A DNA stretch of 64,000 nucleotides from Goleter apudmare HA4340-LM2 (GTDB lineage Bacteria; Cyanobacteriota; Cyanobacteriia; Cyanobacteriales; Nostocaceae). Both the position numbers and the translations under genes were made by a program. The stretch lies in NCBI GenBank assembly GCA_019359495.1, contig JAHHHF010000075.1, forward strand, positions 94,979-158,978, read 5' to 3'. Positions 36,042 through 45,493 of the stretch are shown here, in pieces (positions within the stretch are counted from its first letter, which is position 1; every line of letters starts with the position of its first letter). The notes below the pieces were generated by a model, which saw nothing but the letters and a program-made list of their open reading frames with translations, was not told the DNA's origin and ran no database searches.

Positions 36042-37043
36042 TTAGAAATTAAGTTCAGCAGCTTGGACTTTTTCAGTCTGCTTTTTCTTCAGTACTAAAA
36101 GTACTTGAGCCATCATCACAAGCGCGATGAAGGCAATTAGCCACTGGATTCTGCTGGCGTCTTGCAGCACAATTTCTGTATCTTGTTGACCGAATCCACC
36201 AACGTTAGGATTGCTAGTCAAAGCATCACCTGCTTTTACTGCTTGTCCTTCAGAAACAATTAGTTCTGGGCCTAGGGGAACAGTATCAGTAACGAATTCA
36301 CCAGATTCACTCTGGATACTCAGTAGATATTTAACGTTACCGTCTTCATCCTCTTCTTTGGCAATTTTGCTAATTGTGCCAGTAGCGGAAGCGTTATAAA
36401 CTGAATTGTTGCTCTTTTCACCAGTGGGGTAAACTTGTCCGCGTCCTCGGTTCCCACCGACGTGAACTGAATATTTACCGAAGTGGATGCTTTTGTCGGT
36501 TCCGGGGTTAGGAGAAAGTACTGGGAAGACAATTTCTTGATATTGCTCACCAGGTAATGGTCCAATGATGACAATATTTTCTTTATCTTCGCTATAAGGT
36601 TGATAGGTTAGATCCTCAACTTCTTCTTTCCACTCTTCAGGAATACGCTCTTCAGGAGCAATTTTGAAGCCTTCAGGTAGCATCAATACGGCGCCGACGT
36701 TTAAACCAACTTTAGAACCATCAGCACCCACTTGCTGCACGTTGGTATCGTAGGGAATTTTCACCACGGCTTTAAATACCGTATCCGGCAGCACGGATTG
36801 GGGAACTTCCACTTCCGTGGTTTTGGCGGCCAGGTGACAGTTAGCACAAACAATCCGCCCGGTTGGCTCGCGGGGGGTTTCAGGATAGGTTTGCTGTGCC
36901 CAGAAGGGATAGGCGGCGGCGGCTTGGGGATAGGCTAGATCGCTGGTGAAGAAAAAGGTCACAGTAGCGATCGCTATGAGCAATGTTTTTACTATTGCTC
37001 TAGCACTGCGAGTTAACCTCGCTGTTGTAAAAGCATTTCTCAT
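36042..37043 (-). CDS. petA: Cytochrome f of the b6f complex
   Basis: The 333-residue precursor has a signal peptide ending AAAA; mature cytochrome f then begins at Tyr45 (YPFWAQQ), whose amino group is the axial haem ligand. The haem c motif CANCH is at residues 66-70. The lumenal domain contains [13 protein letters not shown] and the conserved [15 protein letters not shown] stretch, and a single C-terminal membrane helix ([20 protein letters not shown]) anchors it. It passes electrons from the Rieske protein to plastocyanin or cytochrome c6. It is downstream of petC on the same strand, the standard petCA order. Confidence 0.97.
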   Translation of the reverse strand: MRNAFTTARLTRSARAIVKTLLIAIATVTFFFTSDLAYPQAAAAYPFWAQQTYPETPREPTGRIVCANCHLAAKTTEVEVPQSVLPDTVFKAVVKIPYDTNVQQVGADGSKVGLNVGAVLMLPEGFKIAPEERIPEEWKEEVEDLTYQPYSEDKENIVIIGPLPGEQYQEIVFPVLSPNPGTDKSIHFGKYSVHVGGNRGRGQVYPTGEKSNNSVYNASATGTISKIAKEEDEDGNVKYLLSIQSESGEFVTDTVPLGPELIVSEGQAVKAGDALTSNPNVGGFGQQDTEIVLQDASRIQWLIAFIALVMMAQVLLVLKKKQTEKVQAAELNF

Positions 37044-37080
37044 CTCTATAAGGACAACGATTCTCTGATGAATTGGTTAT

Positions 37081-37108
37081 TGGTCATTTGTCATTTGTCA
37101 TTAGTCAT
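37081..37108. repeat. Short tandem heptamer repeat in the petC-petA spacer
   Basis: Four degenerate 7-bp units (TGGTCAT, TTGTCAT, TTGTCAT, TAGTCAT) lie between petC and petA. They are the complement of the array beside glgC. Confidence 0.75.
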
Positions 37109-37164
37109 TGGTTAAGAGTAAATACTTTTGACTTTTGACTCATAACTCAGCACTCAGCACTGTA

Positions 37165-37704
37165 CTATGCCCACCAAGGTGCTTCGCCGGTGCGGAAGTC
37201 GGTTTCAGTCCAAGGGGTCAAGACGATTTTGTCGTCGTTGACATTGGCATGAGCAAGGGCCAAGGAAAGTGGTGCTGGCCCGCGTACAACCTTGCCTGTG
37301 GCGTCGTACTGGGAACCGTGGCAAGGACATTTAAATTTGTTCTCAGCCACATTCCAGGGGACAACACAACCTAAGTGGGTACAGATAGCATTAATGCCGT
37401 AATCAGCGATCGCTTCTTTGCTGTCTACCACAATATAGGTAGGGTCGCCCTTAAGTCCTTGAACTAGGTTGCGATCGCCTGGATTATGGCTTTCTAGAAA
37501 TTTGCTAAGGCTAACATCGTTGCCTAGCTCATCTTTTGCCGTTGTTCCGCCACCACTGCCACCGGTAGCAGGTGGGATAAAGTATTTGACGACGGGATAC
37601 AATGCTCCTAGAGCCACTCCAGTGACAGTTCCAAAAGTGAGCAGGGTCATAAATTGACGACGCCCTATATCGGGCACGTCTGCTGATTCAGAAAATTGAG
37701 CCAT
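37165..37704 (-). CDS. petC: Rieske iron-sulfur protein of the b6f complex
   Basis: The 179-residue protein has an N-terminal membrane anchor ([21 protein letters not shown], residues ~18-38) preceded by RR, a Tat-type feature. The two cluster-binding boxes are CTHLGC (Cys108, His110, Cys113) and CPCHGS (Cys126, Cys128, His129). A Gly-rich hinge GGSGGG at 48-53 permits head movement. It oxidises plastoquinol and reduces cytochrome f, encoded next in the operon. tatC, whose product exports Rieske proteins, is about 1 kb away. Confidence 0.97.
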   Translation of the reverse strand: MAQFSESADVPDIGRRQFMTLLTFGTVTGVALGALYPVVKYFIPPATGGSGGGTTAKDELGNDVSLSKFLESHNPGDRNLVQGLKGDPTYIVVDSKEAIADYGINAICTHLGCVVPWNVAENKFKCPCHGSQYDATGKVVRGPAPLSLALAHANVNDDKIVLTPWTETDFRTGEAPWWA

Positions 37705-37934
37705 AATCTACGCGCTCTTTGTGTATTTTGTTAAGCATTTTGATAAGAGTACTAATACTTGAGTAACTCCTATCTGAGTCGAAATGCTAACGCCCACAAA
37801 AATGCCATATTTCTTTGTTCCAAGATATTTCTAGCATCTTTTCTGTTAGCATTACATTTCTTTATATCCTTATCATACTTGAGTTACGGAACTTAACATC
37901 ATAACTAAATGTAAAAATCTTCATGAGATGAGCC

Positions 37935-38243
37935 ATGACAGGACAAGAATTACGTCAAATGTTGATTGATAAATGGGGACACTCTTATGATGTCCAGTTT
38001 CGGCGATCCCAAGGCAAGATATTTTTACAGGTCATGTGGAAATATTTGGAGCAAGCTTCTTTTCCCATGAGTGAGGACGAGTACCAAGTGCATCTTGATA
38101 CTATTGCTAATTATCTTCATGCTTTAGGTGGCACAACGCAAGTACAAAGATTTATTACACAAACACGCGATCGCCCCCGACTTGGCAAAGCCGTTAGTAT
38201 TCCTCTCGATTTGGGTGAACGCTCTTCGGAGTGGATATTGTAG
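37935..38243 (+). CDS. DUF3067 family protein
   Basis: The 102-residue soluble protein has the DUF3067 pattern known from cyanobacteria and plastids: MTGQELRQMLIDKWGHSYDVQ, KIFLQVMWKYLEQASFPMSEDEY, and TRDRPRLGKAVSIPLDL near the end. Function is not established. The gene is divergent from petC and lies between petC and tatC, a neighbourhood I recall as common in cyanobacteria, which hints at a link to b6f biogenesis. Confidence 0.85.
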   Translation: MTGQELRQMLIDKWGHSYDVQFRRSQGKIFLQVMWKYLEQASFPMSEDEYQVHLDTIANYLHALGGTTQVQRFITQTRDRPRLGKAVSIPLDLGERSSEWIL

Positions 38244-38260
38244 CTGATGACCTTGCAAAC

Positions 38261-38596
38261 TCATAAAATTCTTTTCCCCAAAGGCACATCTCTATCTGGC
38301 TGAATTAACGCCACGTCACCATCATCCAACACAACGCCTAAAACCAAAACTTCCGACAAAAAATTACCAATTTGCCTAGGTGGAAAATTGGTAACAGCTA
38401 GTATTGTTTTATTTACTAAATCTTCTTGTTGATAAAGTTTGGTAATTTGAGCACTAGATTTTTTAATGCCCCAATCACCAAAGTCTATCCACAACTTATA
38501 AGCTGGTTTTCGTGCTTGAGGAAAATCTGCAACTTGAATGATTTTGCCAACGCGAATTTCAACTTTTTCAAAGTCATCATAGCTAATTTGCGGCAT
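38261..38596 (-). CDS. CsaA-like tRNA-binding domain protein
   Basis: The 111-residue protein is a single OB-fold tRNA-binding domain of the CsaA/EMAP-II type: FEKVEIRVGKIIQVADFPQARKPAYKL, GIKKSSAQITKLY, and VTNFPPRQIGNFLSEVLVLGV. CsaA proteins are proposed to be export chaperones or tRNA-binding factors. It lies next to tatC on the same strand. Confidence 0.9.
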   Translation of the reverse strand: MPQISYDDFEKVEIRVGKIIQVADFPQARKPAYKLWIDFGDWGIKKSSAQITKLYQQEDLVNKTILAVTNFPPRQIGNFLSEVLVLGVVLDDGDVALIQPDRDVPLGKRIL

Positions 38597-38661
38597 GACT
38601 GATTGGCAATTTTGAATTATTTCCTACTGGAATTAGAGTAATTACAAATTACGAATGACAA

Positions 38662-39498
38662 TCATTTGCCTGAGAGCTTCACTACACCGATACCACCAAA
38701 ATAAAGTCCTAGAACTGCTCCTGCTAAGAGACTTTGAGTCAAGGGATCAGTCGAAGGTGTGAGCACAGCACCCAAGACGACAGAACCCATAATTACAAAA
38801 CGCCAACCAGCAAGCATTTGTTTAGAAGAAACAATCCCTAAACTAGCCAGCAAAATTTGGATCACAGGAATTTGAAATGCTAGGGCAGTGCAAAATAAAA
38901 GCACTAGCACAAATTCAAAATATTTCTCAATCGACCACAGTTGTTCTACAACATCCGCACCGTAGCTAATGAAAAATTTCAAAGCGGCGGGGATGAGAAG
39001 AGAATAGCCAAATACTAATCCAGCCGCAAATAAAACTGTAGACCCCAAAACCACAGGGCCGATTAAGCGACGTTCACGGCGAGTCAGTCCTGGGAGGACA
39101 AATTGGATAATTTGGTAAAGGATAAACGGGCTAGAAAGTACTAAGCCAGTGTAGGCTGCGACTTTGACAGTGACAAAGAAATATTCTCCCGGGCCGAGTT
39201 GAAGAAATTTCACTCCTTGTGCAGGAACTTCTAGCAACTGGACAAGTGGCTTGACGGCAAAGAAACAGCCGACAATTGCCACCACCACAGCAATCAGCGC
39301 ATAAAAAATTCGCTGTCTTAACTCTTCTAAGTGGTCGAAAAAGGACATTTCGACTTCATCTGGCAACTCATCCAGTAGATCGGTATTTGAGTTGCCATCA
39401 GCTTCTAGGTCAATATCGGCAGAGTTGGAGTCAGCCACATCAGGATATTCCCCTAGTTGAGCGGACTGCCCTACACTATCTAAATCTTGTGGTGTCAT
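38662..39498 (-). CDS. tatC: Sec-independent translocase subunit TatC
   Basis: The 278-residue protein has an acidic ~48-residue N-terminal extension, then [18 protein letters not shown], the TatC signature that binds twin-arginine signals. Six membrane helices follow, with [16 protein letters not shown] between helices 3 and 4. Residues [16 protein letters not shown] fit the conserved helix 5-6 loop. It forms the signal-binding core of the Tat pathway in thylakoid or plasma membranes; the Rieske protein encoded nearby is a known Tat substrate class. Confidence 0.95.
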   Translation of the reverse strand: MTPQDLDSVGQSAQLGEYPDVADSNSADIDLEADGNSNTDLLDELPDEVEMSFFDHLEELRQRIFYALIAVVVAIVGCFFAVKPLVQLLEVPAQGVKFLQLGPGEYFFVTVKVAAYTGLVLSSPFILYQIIQFVLPGLTRRERRLIGPVVLGSTVLFAAGLVFGYSLLIPAALKFFISYGADVVEQLWSIEKYFEFVLVLLFCTALAFQIPVIQILLASLGIVSSKQMLAGWRFVIMGSVVLGAVLTPSTDPLTQSLLAGAVLGLYFGGIGVVKLSGK

Positions 39499-39856
39499 GA
39501 GTCAGCTATTCGGCAACATTTGTTGACTATTTTATCTGGGGAAGCAGCTAGAAAGATAGGACTAGGTCTTGCAAAGCGATATTTGATAACGCTGTTCTTC
39601 GTGTTCTTTGTGCTTATCCTACGGGTTCTGCTTGGTAGTATGTGGTGAAAGAAATTACTTTATAAGCACAAATATTCAGAGAATTGGGCGGAATTTTCGT
39701 GATTTTACCCACTTGGAAGCAGCTAAACAAATGTTTTTGCTGGCTTGGTAACTTTTATTGCCCTTTTTTCGGAATTAGTTTAGTTAGATTTGTAGTATGG
39801 GTGTGCAATAACTCCCACCGGATTGCTGAATTATTAAGAATATCATTTAAGTTGCT
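39499..39856. other. Upstream region of the NTPase cluster
   Basis: 358 bp between divergent tatC and the first ATPase gene. I see no gene or clear operator. It should hold the promoters of both units. Confidence 0.5.
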
Positions 39857-41149
39857 ATGACACAGACAAGGAAAGAAAATCCTTTTTATGTGGGAGGCCC
39901 CGTCCCCCCACGATATTTTGTGGGTAGGGGATCGGAAGTGAACATTGCTTTTGATCAAATTTCTAATGGTAGTCACTTGGCCCTTTGGGGTGGCCCTGGT
40001 ATGGGTAAATCATCTTTTTTGCGGTTTATTGCAGAACCACAAACATGGATAGACCGACAATATGATCACTCCCAAGCGTTGATTGTTTTACTCAATTGTT
40101 CAACTATTAATCCGTTCACACCTGGGGCTTTCTGGCGAGAGATATTGAGTAAGCTGAGGGAAAAAGTTGAGGGCAATGTGGCGTTACGATCGCCAATTGA
40201 GGTCATATTACAACAATTGTCGATTCAGAAATCTGATGTGCAACGTGTGTTAAGGCTCATAGGACAACAGCAGCAGTTTTTAGTACTGCTGTTAGACGAT
40301 TACCACGCTGCACTAGTAGCAAATGCTAACTACACAGAGGAGGAAATGACGAATTTCTTGAGCGAATTTCGTAATCTAGCCATTAATGGTGAAGAAAGTC
40401 GCTACCTCTCAACTATTGTCACTTCTTTGCGACGGTTGAATGAATTAGGCCCGGAAATCAAATTTAATGCTTCGCCGTGGTATAATCACTACCTATTTCA
40501 ACCACTCAAACCTTTTACACAGAATGATGTAGCTTCTTGGTTTTATCTGAGCGATCGCATTACACAAGAACTACATGATGGCGTACATGAAGTTGCGGGT
40601 CAGCATCCAGCACTGCTACAAACTGCTTATTATTTGTTATACAACAATCTGCGGACTGGGCAAGTACCTGAGGTTGAGGCATTTTTCCGAAATTTTGAAA
40701 GTGCGACGAAACATTTCTTGCGGGATATGTGGGTGTTCTCATCCCCAGATGAGCAGGTATTAATGATGTTAATTGCTTTGTCTAAGTTAGAAGGTCGCCT
40801 CAATCGTAAACGCAAGTACGATTTGGGTGATATGGATTTGATATTTTCGCAACGAAACCGCGAACTACGAGATTTAGAAGAACGGGGGCTAATTACTTAC
40901 AAAGTAGAACAAGGCAAATTTGCGATCGCCTTTACATCATCGCTGATGGAGTGGTGGGTAATTAAGGAAATAGAAAACAGCAGTACCACAACGGAATTAG
41001 TCACCCGCGAGAAAGTTATGTTGAATCTCATGAGTCGCAAACAAGCGGAAAAAATTAAGACGGTGATGGTGCAGGTATGGGAGCATCAAGACACTATCCA
41101 GTCAATTGTGGGATGGGTTAGTAAACTAGTGAGTGCTTTGAGTGTTTGA
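39857..41149 (+). CDS. AAA+/STAND-type ATPase with C-terminal winged helix
   Basis: The 430-residue protein opens with ENPFYVGGPVPPRYFVGR, an Orc1/STAND-like N-terminal signature. Walker A is GGPGMGKSS at residues 45-53, Walker B QFLVLLLDDYHA near 145-155, and a sensor-like Arg pair lies in TIVTSLRRLNELG. The segment after ~285 (SPDEQVLMMLIALSK...RDLEERGLITY) looks like a winged helix-turn-helix. No membrane segment or effector domain is visible. It is the first of four same-strand NTPase genes. A role as a sensor or switch is inferred from family; the ligand is unknown. Confidence 0.8.
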   Translation: MTQTRKENPFYVGGPVPPRYFVGRGSEVNIAFDQISNGSHLALWGGPGMGKSSFLRFIAEPQTWIDRQYDHSQALIVLLNCSTINPFTPGAFWREILSKLREKVEGNVALRSPIEVILQQLSIQKSDVQRVLRLIGQQQQFLVLLLDDYHAALVANANYTEEEMTNFLSEFRNLAINGEESRYLSTIVTSLRRLNELGPEIKFNASPWYNHYLFQPLKPFTQNDVASWFYLSDRITQELHDGVHEVAGQHPALLQTAYYLLYNNLRTGQVPEVEAFFRNFESATKHFLRDMWVFSSPDEQVLMMLIALSKLEGRLNRKRKYDLGDMDLIFSQRNRELRDLEERGLITYKVEQGKFAIAFTSSLMEWWVIKEIENSSTTTELVTREKVMLNLMSRKQAEKIKTVMVQVWEHQDTIQSIVGWVSKLVSALSV

Positions 41150-41200
41150 CATCTTTCAGAAACTTTCGCCCTCAAGTCTATCGGATCAAGGTTGACCATC

Positions 41201-41236
41201 CCAAATCTCAAATCCCAAATCTCAAATCCTAAATCT
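41201..41236. repeat. 14-bp tandem repeat
   Basis: CCAAATCTCAAATC is repeated twice and followed by a partial third copy, between the first and second NTPase genes and immediately before the start of the latter. Confidence 0.75.
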
Positions 41237-41243
41237 GTATGAG

Positions 41244-44129
41244 ATGGAGCTAACAGGTATGACTGGGCAAATGAGTCGGAATAATCCTTACGTAATTGGT
41301 CGCCCAATTTATGAACGAGAGTTATTCTTTGGCAGAGAAGACTTGTTTCAGTTCATAGATGATCAACTTAGGCAAAATGTCAAGGTAATTTTACTGCATG
41401 GTCAGAGGCGGATTGGCAAATCTACTGTTTTGTGCCAAATTCCCTATTTTGTCGATTTGCCAGATTTTGTGTTTGTCACCTTTGACCTGCAAGGATTGGC
41501 TAGTGAGCCGTTGGGCTACTTGCTACATAACTTGGCGCAGACTATTTGCGATCGCCTCAATCTACCAACAACTCAAGTCATACTCCCGCAGCGCGAGGAG
41601 ATGAAACACAATCCCCAACTCTTTGCGGATACTTTCTTACCCCAAGTATATACAGCATTAAACAATCAAAATTTGGTGCTGTTGCTGGACGAATTTGATG
41701 TTTTGAATGATTATCACAAAGAAACCTCTAGTGAGCATTTCTTTCCCTATTTACAGTCCTTGGTGAGTGGACAAGAAAAACTGGTAATCATTCCCGTGGT
41801 GGGGCGACGGCTGGAAGATATGCCGATTTTGCTCAACTTGTTTCGGGGCGCAGCTAACTACAACATTGGACTACTGGATGCATCTAGTACCCAAGGGCTG
41901 ATTGTCAACCCTGCTCAAGACTTGCTGCAATATACTCCAGATGCGATCGCGGCAATTAACAACCTCTGTGCTGGTCATCCATATTTTACACAGTTACTTT
42001 GCTATGCCCTATTCACCCAAGCCAGAGATAGTCAACGTTTTCAGGTGCAAGCCGCCGACGTGGAAAATATCGTTGATAAGGCGATTGAACTGGGAATGGG
42101 TGGATTAGCGTGGTTTCGGGATGGACTATCGATTCCGGAACGAGTGATTTTCTCGGCGGTGGCGGAGTCGCAAAATATTGATACTGTCAGACCTGATTGG
42201 GTGGTGGGGGAACCTTTGAGGTTACTCAAAGAATATGGGGTGGAATATACAGAGCAATTGCGTCAAGCGGGAGACCGATTAGTTGAGTGGAATTTTTTAC
42301 GACAGCTAGCTAGTCCCGAACCACCGTTAACGAAAATTCCTACTTACAATGTGACACTTGAATTAGTCCGGCGCTGGTTAATTCAGGAACATTCCCTCAG
42401 GCGAGAAATTCGGGACTTAGAAAATTTAGATGATGAAGCCCACGGAATTTATGAAATCGCCGACAGGAGGCGTAAACGTGACGGGATAGGTCATGTTCTC
42501 AATCTTTATGAACAGGTTTTAGCATTTAATCCTAACCATTTCAGCGCTCTGTTTACCTTAGCTGATGGTTATTTAGAAATAGCCAATTTCCGCAAAGCTG
42601 TAGAATTTTACAAACGTGCTTATCAACTTGACCCCATCCGCAATCAAGAAGGATTTGTGCGATCGCTACTTGGTTACGGTGAGCAATTAAGTCAACAACA
42701 TCAGCTAGACTTAGCTAAGGAACAATTGCAGCTAGCTTTGCTGATTGAACCCGATCATGCCCTAGCTCAAGAGCAACTCAAAGCACTGGCAGACCACACA
42801 TACAAACTGGATCTCATCCGCTTCTTTAATGCCTGTAATCCCAGCAAAACCCTGAACATGGAAGATGCGGAAGATCGTCAATATTATATTGATTTTTCTT
42901 CAGTCCGTGGCAGCAGGCTGATTGAGGCCTTGAGTGGGACGATTATCCGTTCAGCCAATGACACTAGCTGTCAGTTGTTTACGGGGCATATTGGTTGTGG
43001 CAAATCTACGGAATTATTAAGGCTAAAATTAGAACTAGAGAGAAAGGGATTTCACGTAGTTTATTTCGAGTCTAGCCAAGATATGGACATGGTGGACTTG
43101 GATATTAGTGATGTGTTATTGGCGATCGCTCGTCATGTCAGCGAAAGTTTAGAAGCAGCCGATATCAAGTTTGAACCATCCGATTATTTTAATCAACTGT
43201 TTAGCGAAGTCAAGAATTTTTTACTGACACCAATAGATTTCTCTGCACCTACAGATTTAGTCAAGTTGTCTGTTGGTATTAGCCGCATCACAACCATCAT
43301 TAAAAACGATCCCAAGTTGCGACGCCGACTGCGAGATCATTTAGAAGCAGAACGTTCTAGTCTATTGCAAGCCATCAATATCAACTTGCTAGCCGCAGCT
43401 AATCAGCAGCTACAACAGCAAGGCAAAAAAGGTTTAGTCGTGATTGTGGATAATCTTGATCGGGTAGATATGCGATTATTGCAGTGGGGGCGATCGCAGC
43501 CTGAACATTTATTTATTGACCGTGGCGATGATTTGCGGAAATTACAATGTCATGTAATTTACACAATTCCCCAGGTGTTGATTTTCTCAGCTGAAAGCGA
43601 AGCCTTGACAAATGGCTTGGGTGGAGGAGTACATCCTAGAGTTTTACCCATGATTCCAGTGCAGTTACGAGATGGTAGCGATTGTCCAGAAGGAATAGCT
43701 TTATTACGACAGACAGTTATGGTCAGGGCTTTTCCCGAATTTACTCCCGAAAAGCGGCTAGATTTAGTATCAGAAGTTTTCGATCATCTAGAAACTTTGG
43801 ATCGATTGTGTCGCATGAGTGGTGGTCATGTCCGGAAATTGTTGAGCTTACTTTATGAATGTCTTTGTCAAGAAGATCCACCGTTATCCAGGGAATGCAT
43901 AGAAACAGTGATTGAGAACAACCGCAACCACTTAACGCGAATAGTTACAATAGATCAAAGGGATTTGCTGCGTCAGGTAGTACAACAGCAGATTGCCGTG
44001 GGAGAGGAAGCATATCAAATCCTCTTGCGGAATATGTTCATTTTTGAGTATCAATATAGTGGCGATCGCTGGTTTGCTATCAACCCTTTATTGGCGGAAG
44101 CCGAACGATTTATGCAGGATATGGGTTAA
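41244..44129 (+). CDS. Two-ATPase fusion protein with TPR linker
   Basis: The 961-residue protein has three parts. Residues 1-385 are a STAND/archaeal-type ATPase: NPYVIGRPIYERELFFGR, Walker A GQRRIGKST (53-61), Walker B LVLLLDEFD (144-152), then a winged-helix segment. Residues ~415-512 are tetratricopeptide repeats (LYEQVLAFNPNHFSALFTLA, YKRAYQLDP). Residues ~520-961 are a second P-loop domain with Walker A GHIGCGKST (581-589) and a second Walker B in GLVVIVDNLDRVD. That last domain is nearly duplicated as the next gene. Starts at 41259 or 41271 are also possible. No membrane segment. Confidence 0.82.
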   Translation: MELTGMTGQMSRNNPYVIGRPIYERELFFGREDLFQFIDDQLRQNVKVILLHGQRRIGKSTVLCQIPYFVDLPDFVFVTFDLQGLASEPLGYLLHNLAQTICDRLNLPTTQVILPQREEMKHNPQLFADTFLPQVYTALNNQNLVLLLDEFDVLNDYHKETSSEHFFPYLQSLVSGQEKLVIIPVVGRRLEDMPILLNLFRGAANYNIGLLDASSTQGLIVNPAQDLLQYTPDAIAAINNLCAGHPYFTQLLCYALFTQARDSQRFQVQAADVENIVDKAIELGMGGLAWFRDGLSIPERVIFSAVAESQNIDTVRPDWVVGEPLRLLKEYGVEYTEQLRQAGDRLVEWNFLRQLASPEPPLTKIPTYNVTLELVRRWLIQEHSLRREIRDLENLDDEAHGIYEIADRRRKRDGIGHVLNLYEQVLAFNPNHFSALFTLADGYLEIANFRKAVEFYKRAYQLDPIRNQEGFVRSLLGYGEQLSQQHQLDLAKEQLQLALLIEPDHALAQEQLKALADHTYKLDLIRFFNACNPSKTLNMEDAEDRQYYIDFSSVRGSRLIEALSGTIIRSANDTSCQLFTGHIGCGKSTELLRLKLELERKGFHVVYFESSQDMDMVDLDISDVLLAIARHVSESLEAADIKFEPSDYFNQLFSEVKNFLLTPIDFSAPTDLVKLSVGISRITTIIKNDPKLRRRLRDHLEAERSSLLQAININLLAAANQQLQQQGKKGLVVIVDNLDRVDMRLLQWGRSQPEHLFIDRGDDLRKLQCHVIYTIPQVLIFSAESEALTNGLGGGVHPRVLPMIPVQLRDGSDCPEGIALLRQTVMVRAFPEFTPEKRLDLVSEVFDHLETLDRLCRMSGGHVRKLLSLLYECLCQEDPPLSRECIETVIENNRNHLTRIVTIDQRDLLRQVVQQQIAVGEEAYQILLRNMFIFEYQYSGDRWFAINPLLAEAERFMQDMG

Positions 44130-44155
44130 ATGCGATCGCTAGCTAAATATTGGTT

Positions 44156-45493
44156 ATGTTACTAGACTTAGCAAGATTTTATCAAGCTTGTAATCCCAGC
44201 CGACCTCTGATGGTCGAGTATGCCAACGATCGCCGTTACTATATCGATTTTGCCGCAGTGCGGGGAGGTAAAATCATCGAAGCCCTACAACGCACCATCA
44301 CTCGCATCTCACCTAATGCACCCACCTGTCAGTTATTTACAGGCTATATTGGCTGCGGTAAATCCACCGAATTGTTACGCCTCAAAGCCCAATTAGAAGA
44401 GGAAAACTTTCATGTAGTCTACTTTGAGTCTACCCATGTCTTAGAAATGGCAGATGTAGACATCACAGATATTTTACTGGCGATCGCAGCTCAGGTAAGT
44501 GAAAGCCTAGAAGCAATAAAAATTAAATTCAAGCCTGGTTACTTCACCAACTTATTTAGCGAAGTTGTCGATTTTTTGCAAATACCGTTTTATGTAGAAT
44601 TAGAAGCAGAATTATCTGTGGGTATTAATAAAATTACTGCCAAAACTAAAGAGAGTCCCCAATTGCGACGACGGTTGCGAGACTACCTCGAACCCCGCAC
44701 CGCCAATATTTTACAATCAATCAATCATGAACTGCTAGAGCGGGCTAACCAAGAACTCAAAACTAGGGGTAAAAAAGGATTGGTAGTGATTGTCGATAAC
44801 CTAGATAGAGTAGCAGTCAGACCCCTACCATCCGGGCGTTCTCTCCCAGAATACCTATTCATTGACCGGGGAGAGCAGCTACGTAAATTAGATTGCCACA
44901 TAGTTTATACTATTCCTCTGAGTTTAACTTTTGCTAACGATAGCGCCGAGCTACAGCATCGTTTGGGAGGAGGAGTCGCACCGAAAGTTTTGCCCATGAT
45001 TCCTGTACGTCTACGTTCTGGGGAAATTTTTCAACAAGGACTGAATTTAATGCGGCAATTAGTGTTAGCTAGAGCTTTTCCTGATGCTTCTCCTACAGAC
45101 CGCTTAAACTTAGTCACAGAATTATTTGATAGTCTGGAAACTTTAGATCGGTTGTGCTTAATTAGTGGTGGTCATGTCCGAGATTTACTGGGATTGTTGT
45201 TTGATTGTTTGCGAGAACAAGATCCGCCGTTTGATCGTGATTGTACAGAGATGGTAATCCAAAGACATCGTGATTATCGTGCTAATGCTATTGACCCGTT
45301 GGAATGGGAATTAATCTTTCAAGTAGTGCAACAACAAAGGGTTAGGGGTGACATAGAATATCACACACTTTTGCGGAGTTTATTTGTCTTTGAATACCGC
45401 GATCATCAAGGGGCTTGGTTTGCTATTAACCCAGTGCTAGCAGAAACGCAAAAATTTAAATCATGGTTGCAGAACGCCCAGCAGAAAATTTAA
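44156..45493 (+). CDS. Stand-alone ATPase paralogous to the C-terminal half of its neighbour
   Basis: Start at ATG 44156 (MLLDLARFYQACNPSRP); a TTG lies two codons upstream. The 445-residue protein aligns over its length with residues ~520-961 of the upstream protein. Shared blocks are RYYIDFAAVRG, QLFTGYIGCGKSTELLRLK (Walker A at 63-71), NFHVVYFEST, DITDILLAIAAQVSESLEA, KGLVVIVDNLDRVAVRPLPS, LEYLFIDRGEQLRKL-like, GGGVAPKVLPMIPVRLRSG and FEYRDHQGAWFAINPVLAE. It therefore arose by duplication. It overlaps the next gene by 31 bp, indicating translational coupling. The family is unnamed to me; a STAND-like switch role is inferred. Confidence 0.82.
   Translation: MLLDLARFYQACNPSRPLMVEYANDRRYYIDFAAVRGGKIIEALQRTITRISPNAPTCQLFTGYIGCGKSTELLRLKAQLEEENFHVVYFESTHVLEMADVDITDILLAIAAQVSESLEAIKIKFKPGYFTNLFSEVVDFLQIPFYVELEAELSVGINKITAKTKESPQLRRRLRDYLEPRTANILQSINHELLERANQELKTRGKKGLVVIVDNLDRVAVRPLPSGRSLPEYLFIDRGEQLRKLDCHIVYTIPLSLTFANDSAELQHRLGGGVAPKVLPMIPVRLRSGEIFQQGLNLMRQLVLARAFPDASPTDRLNLVTELFDSLETLDRLCLISGGHVRDLLGLLFDCLREQDPPFDRDCTEMVIQRHRDYRANAIDPLEWELIFQVVQQQRVRGDIEYHTLLRSLFVFEYRDHQGAWFAINPVLAETQKFKSWLQNAQQKI

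Noticed and set aside
36320..36574. 84-codon minus-strand frame overlapping petA
   Set aside because: It is another frame of the same strand as cytochrome f, which is clearly the coding frame.
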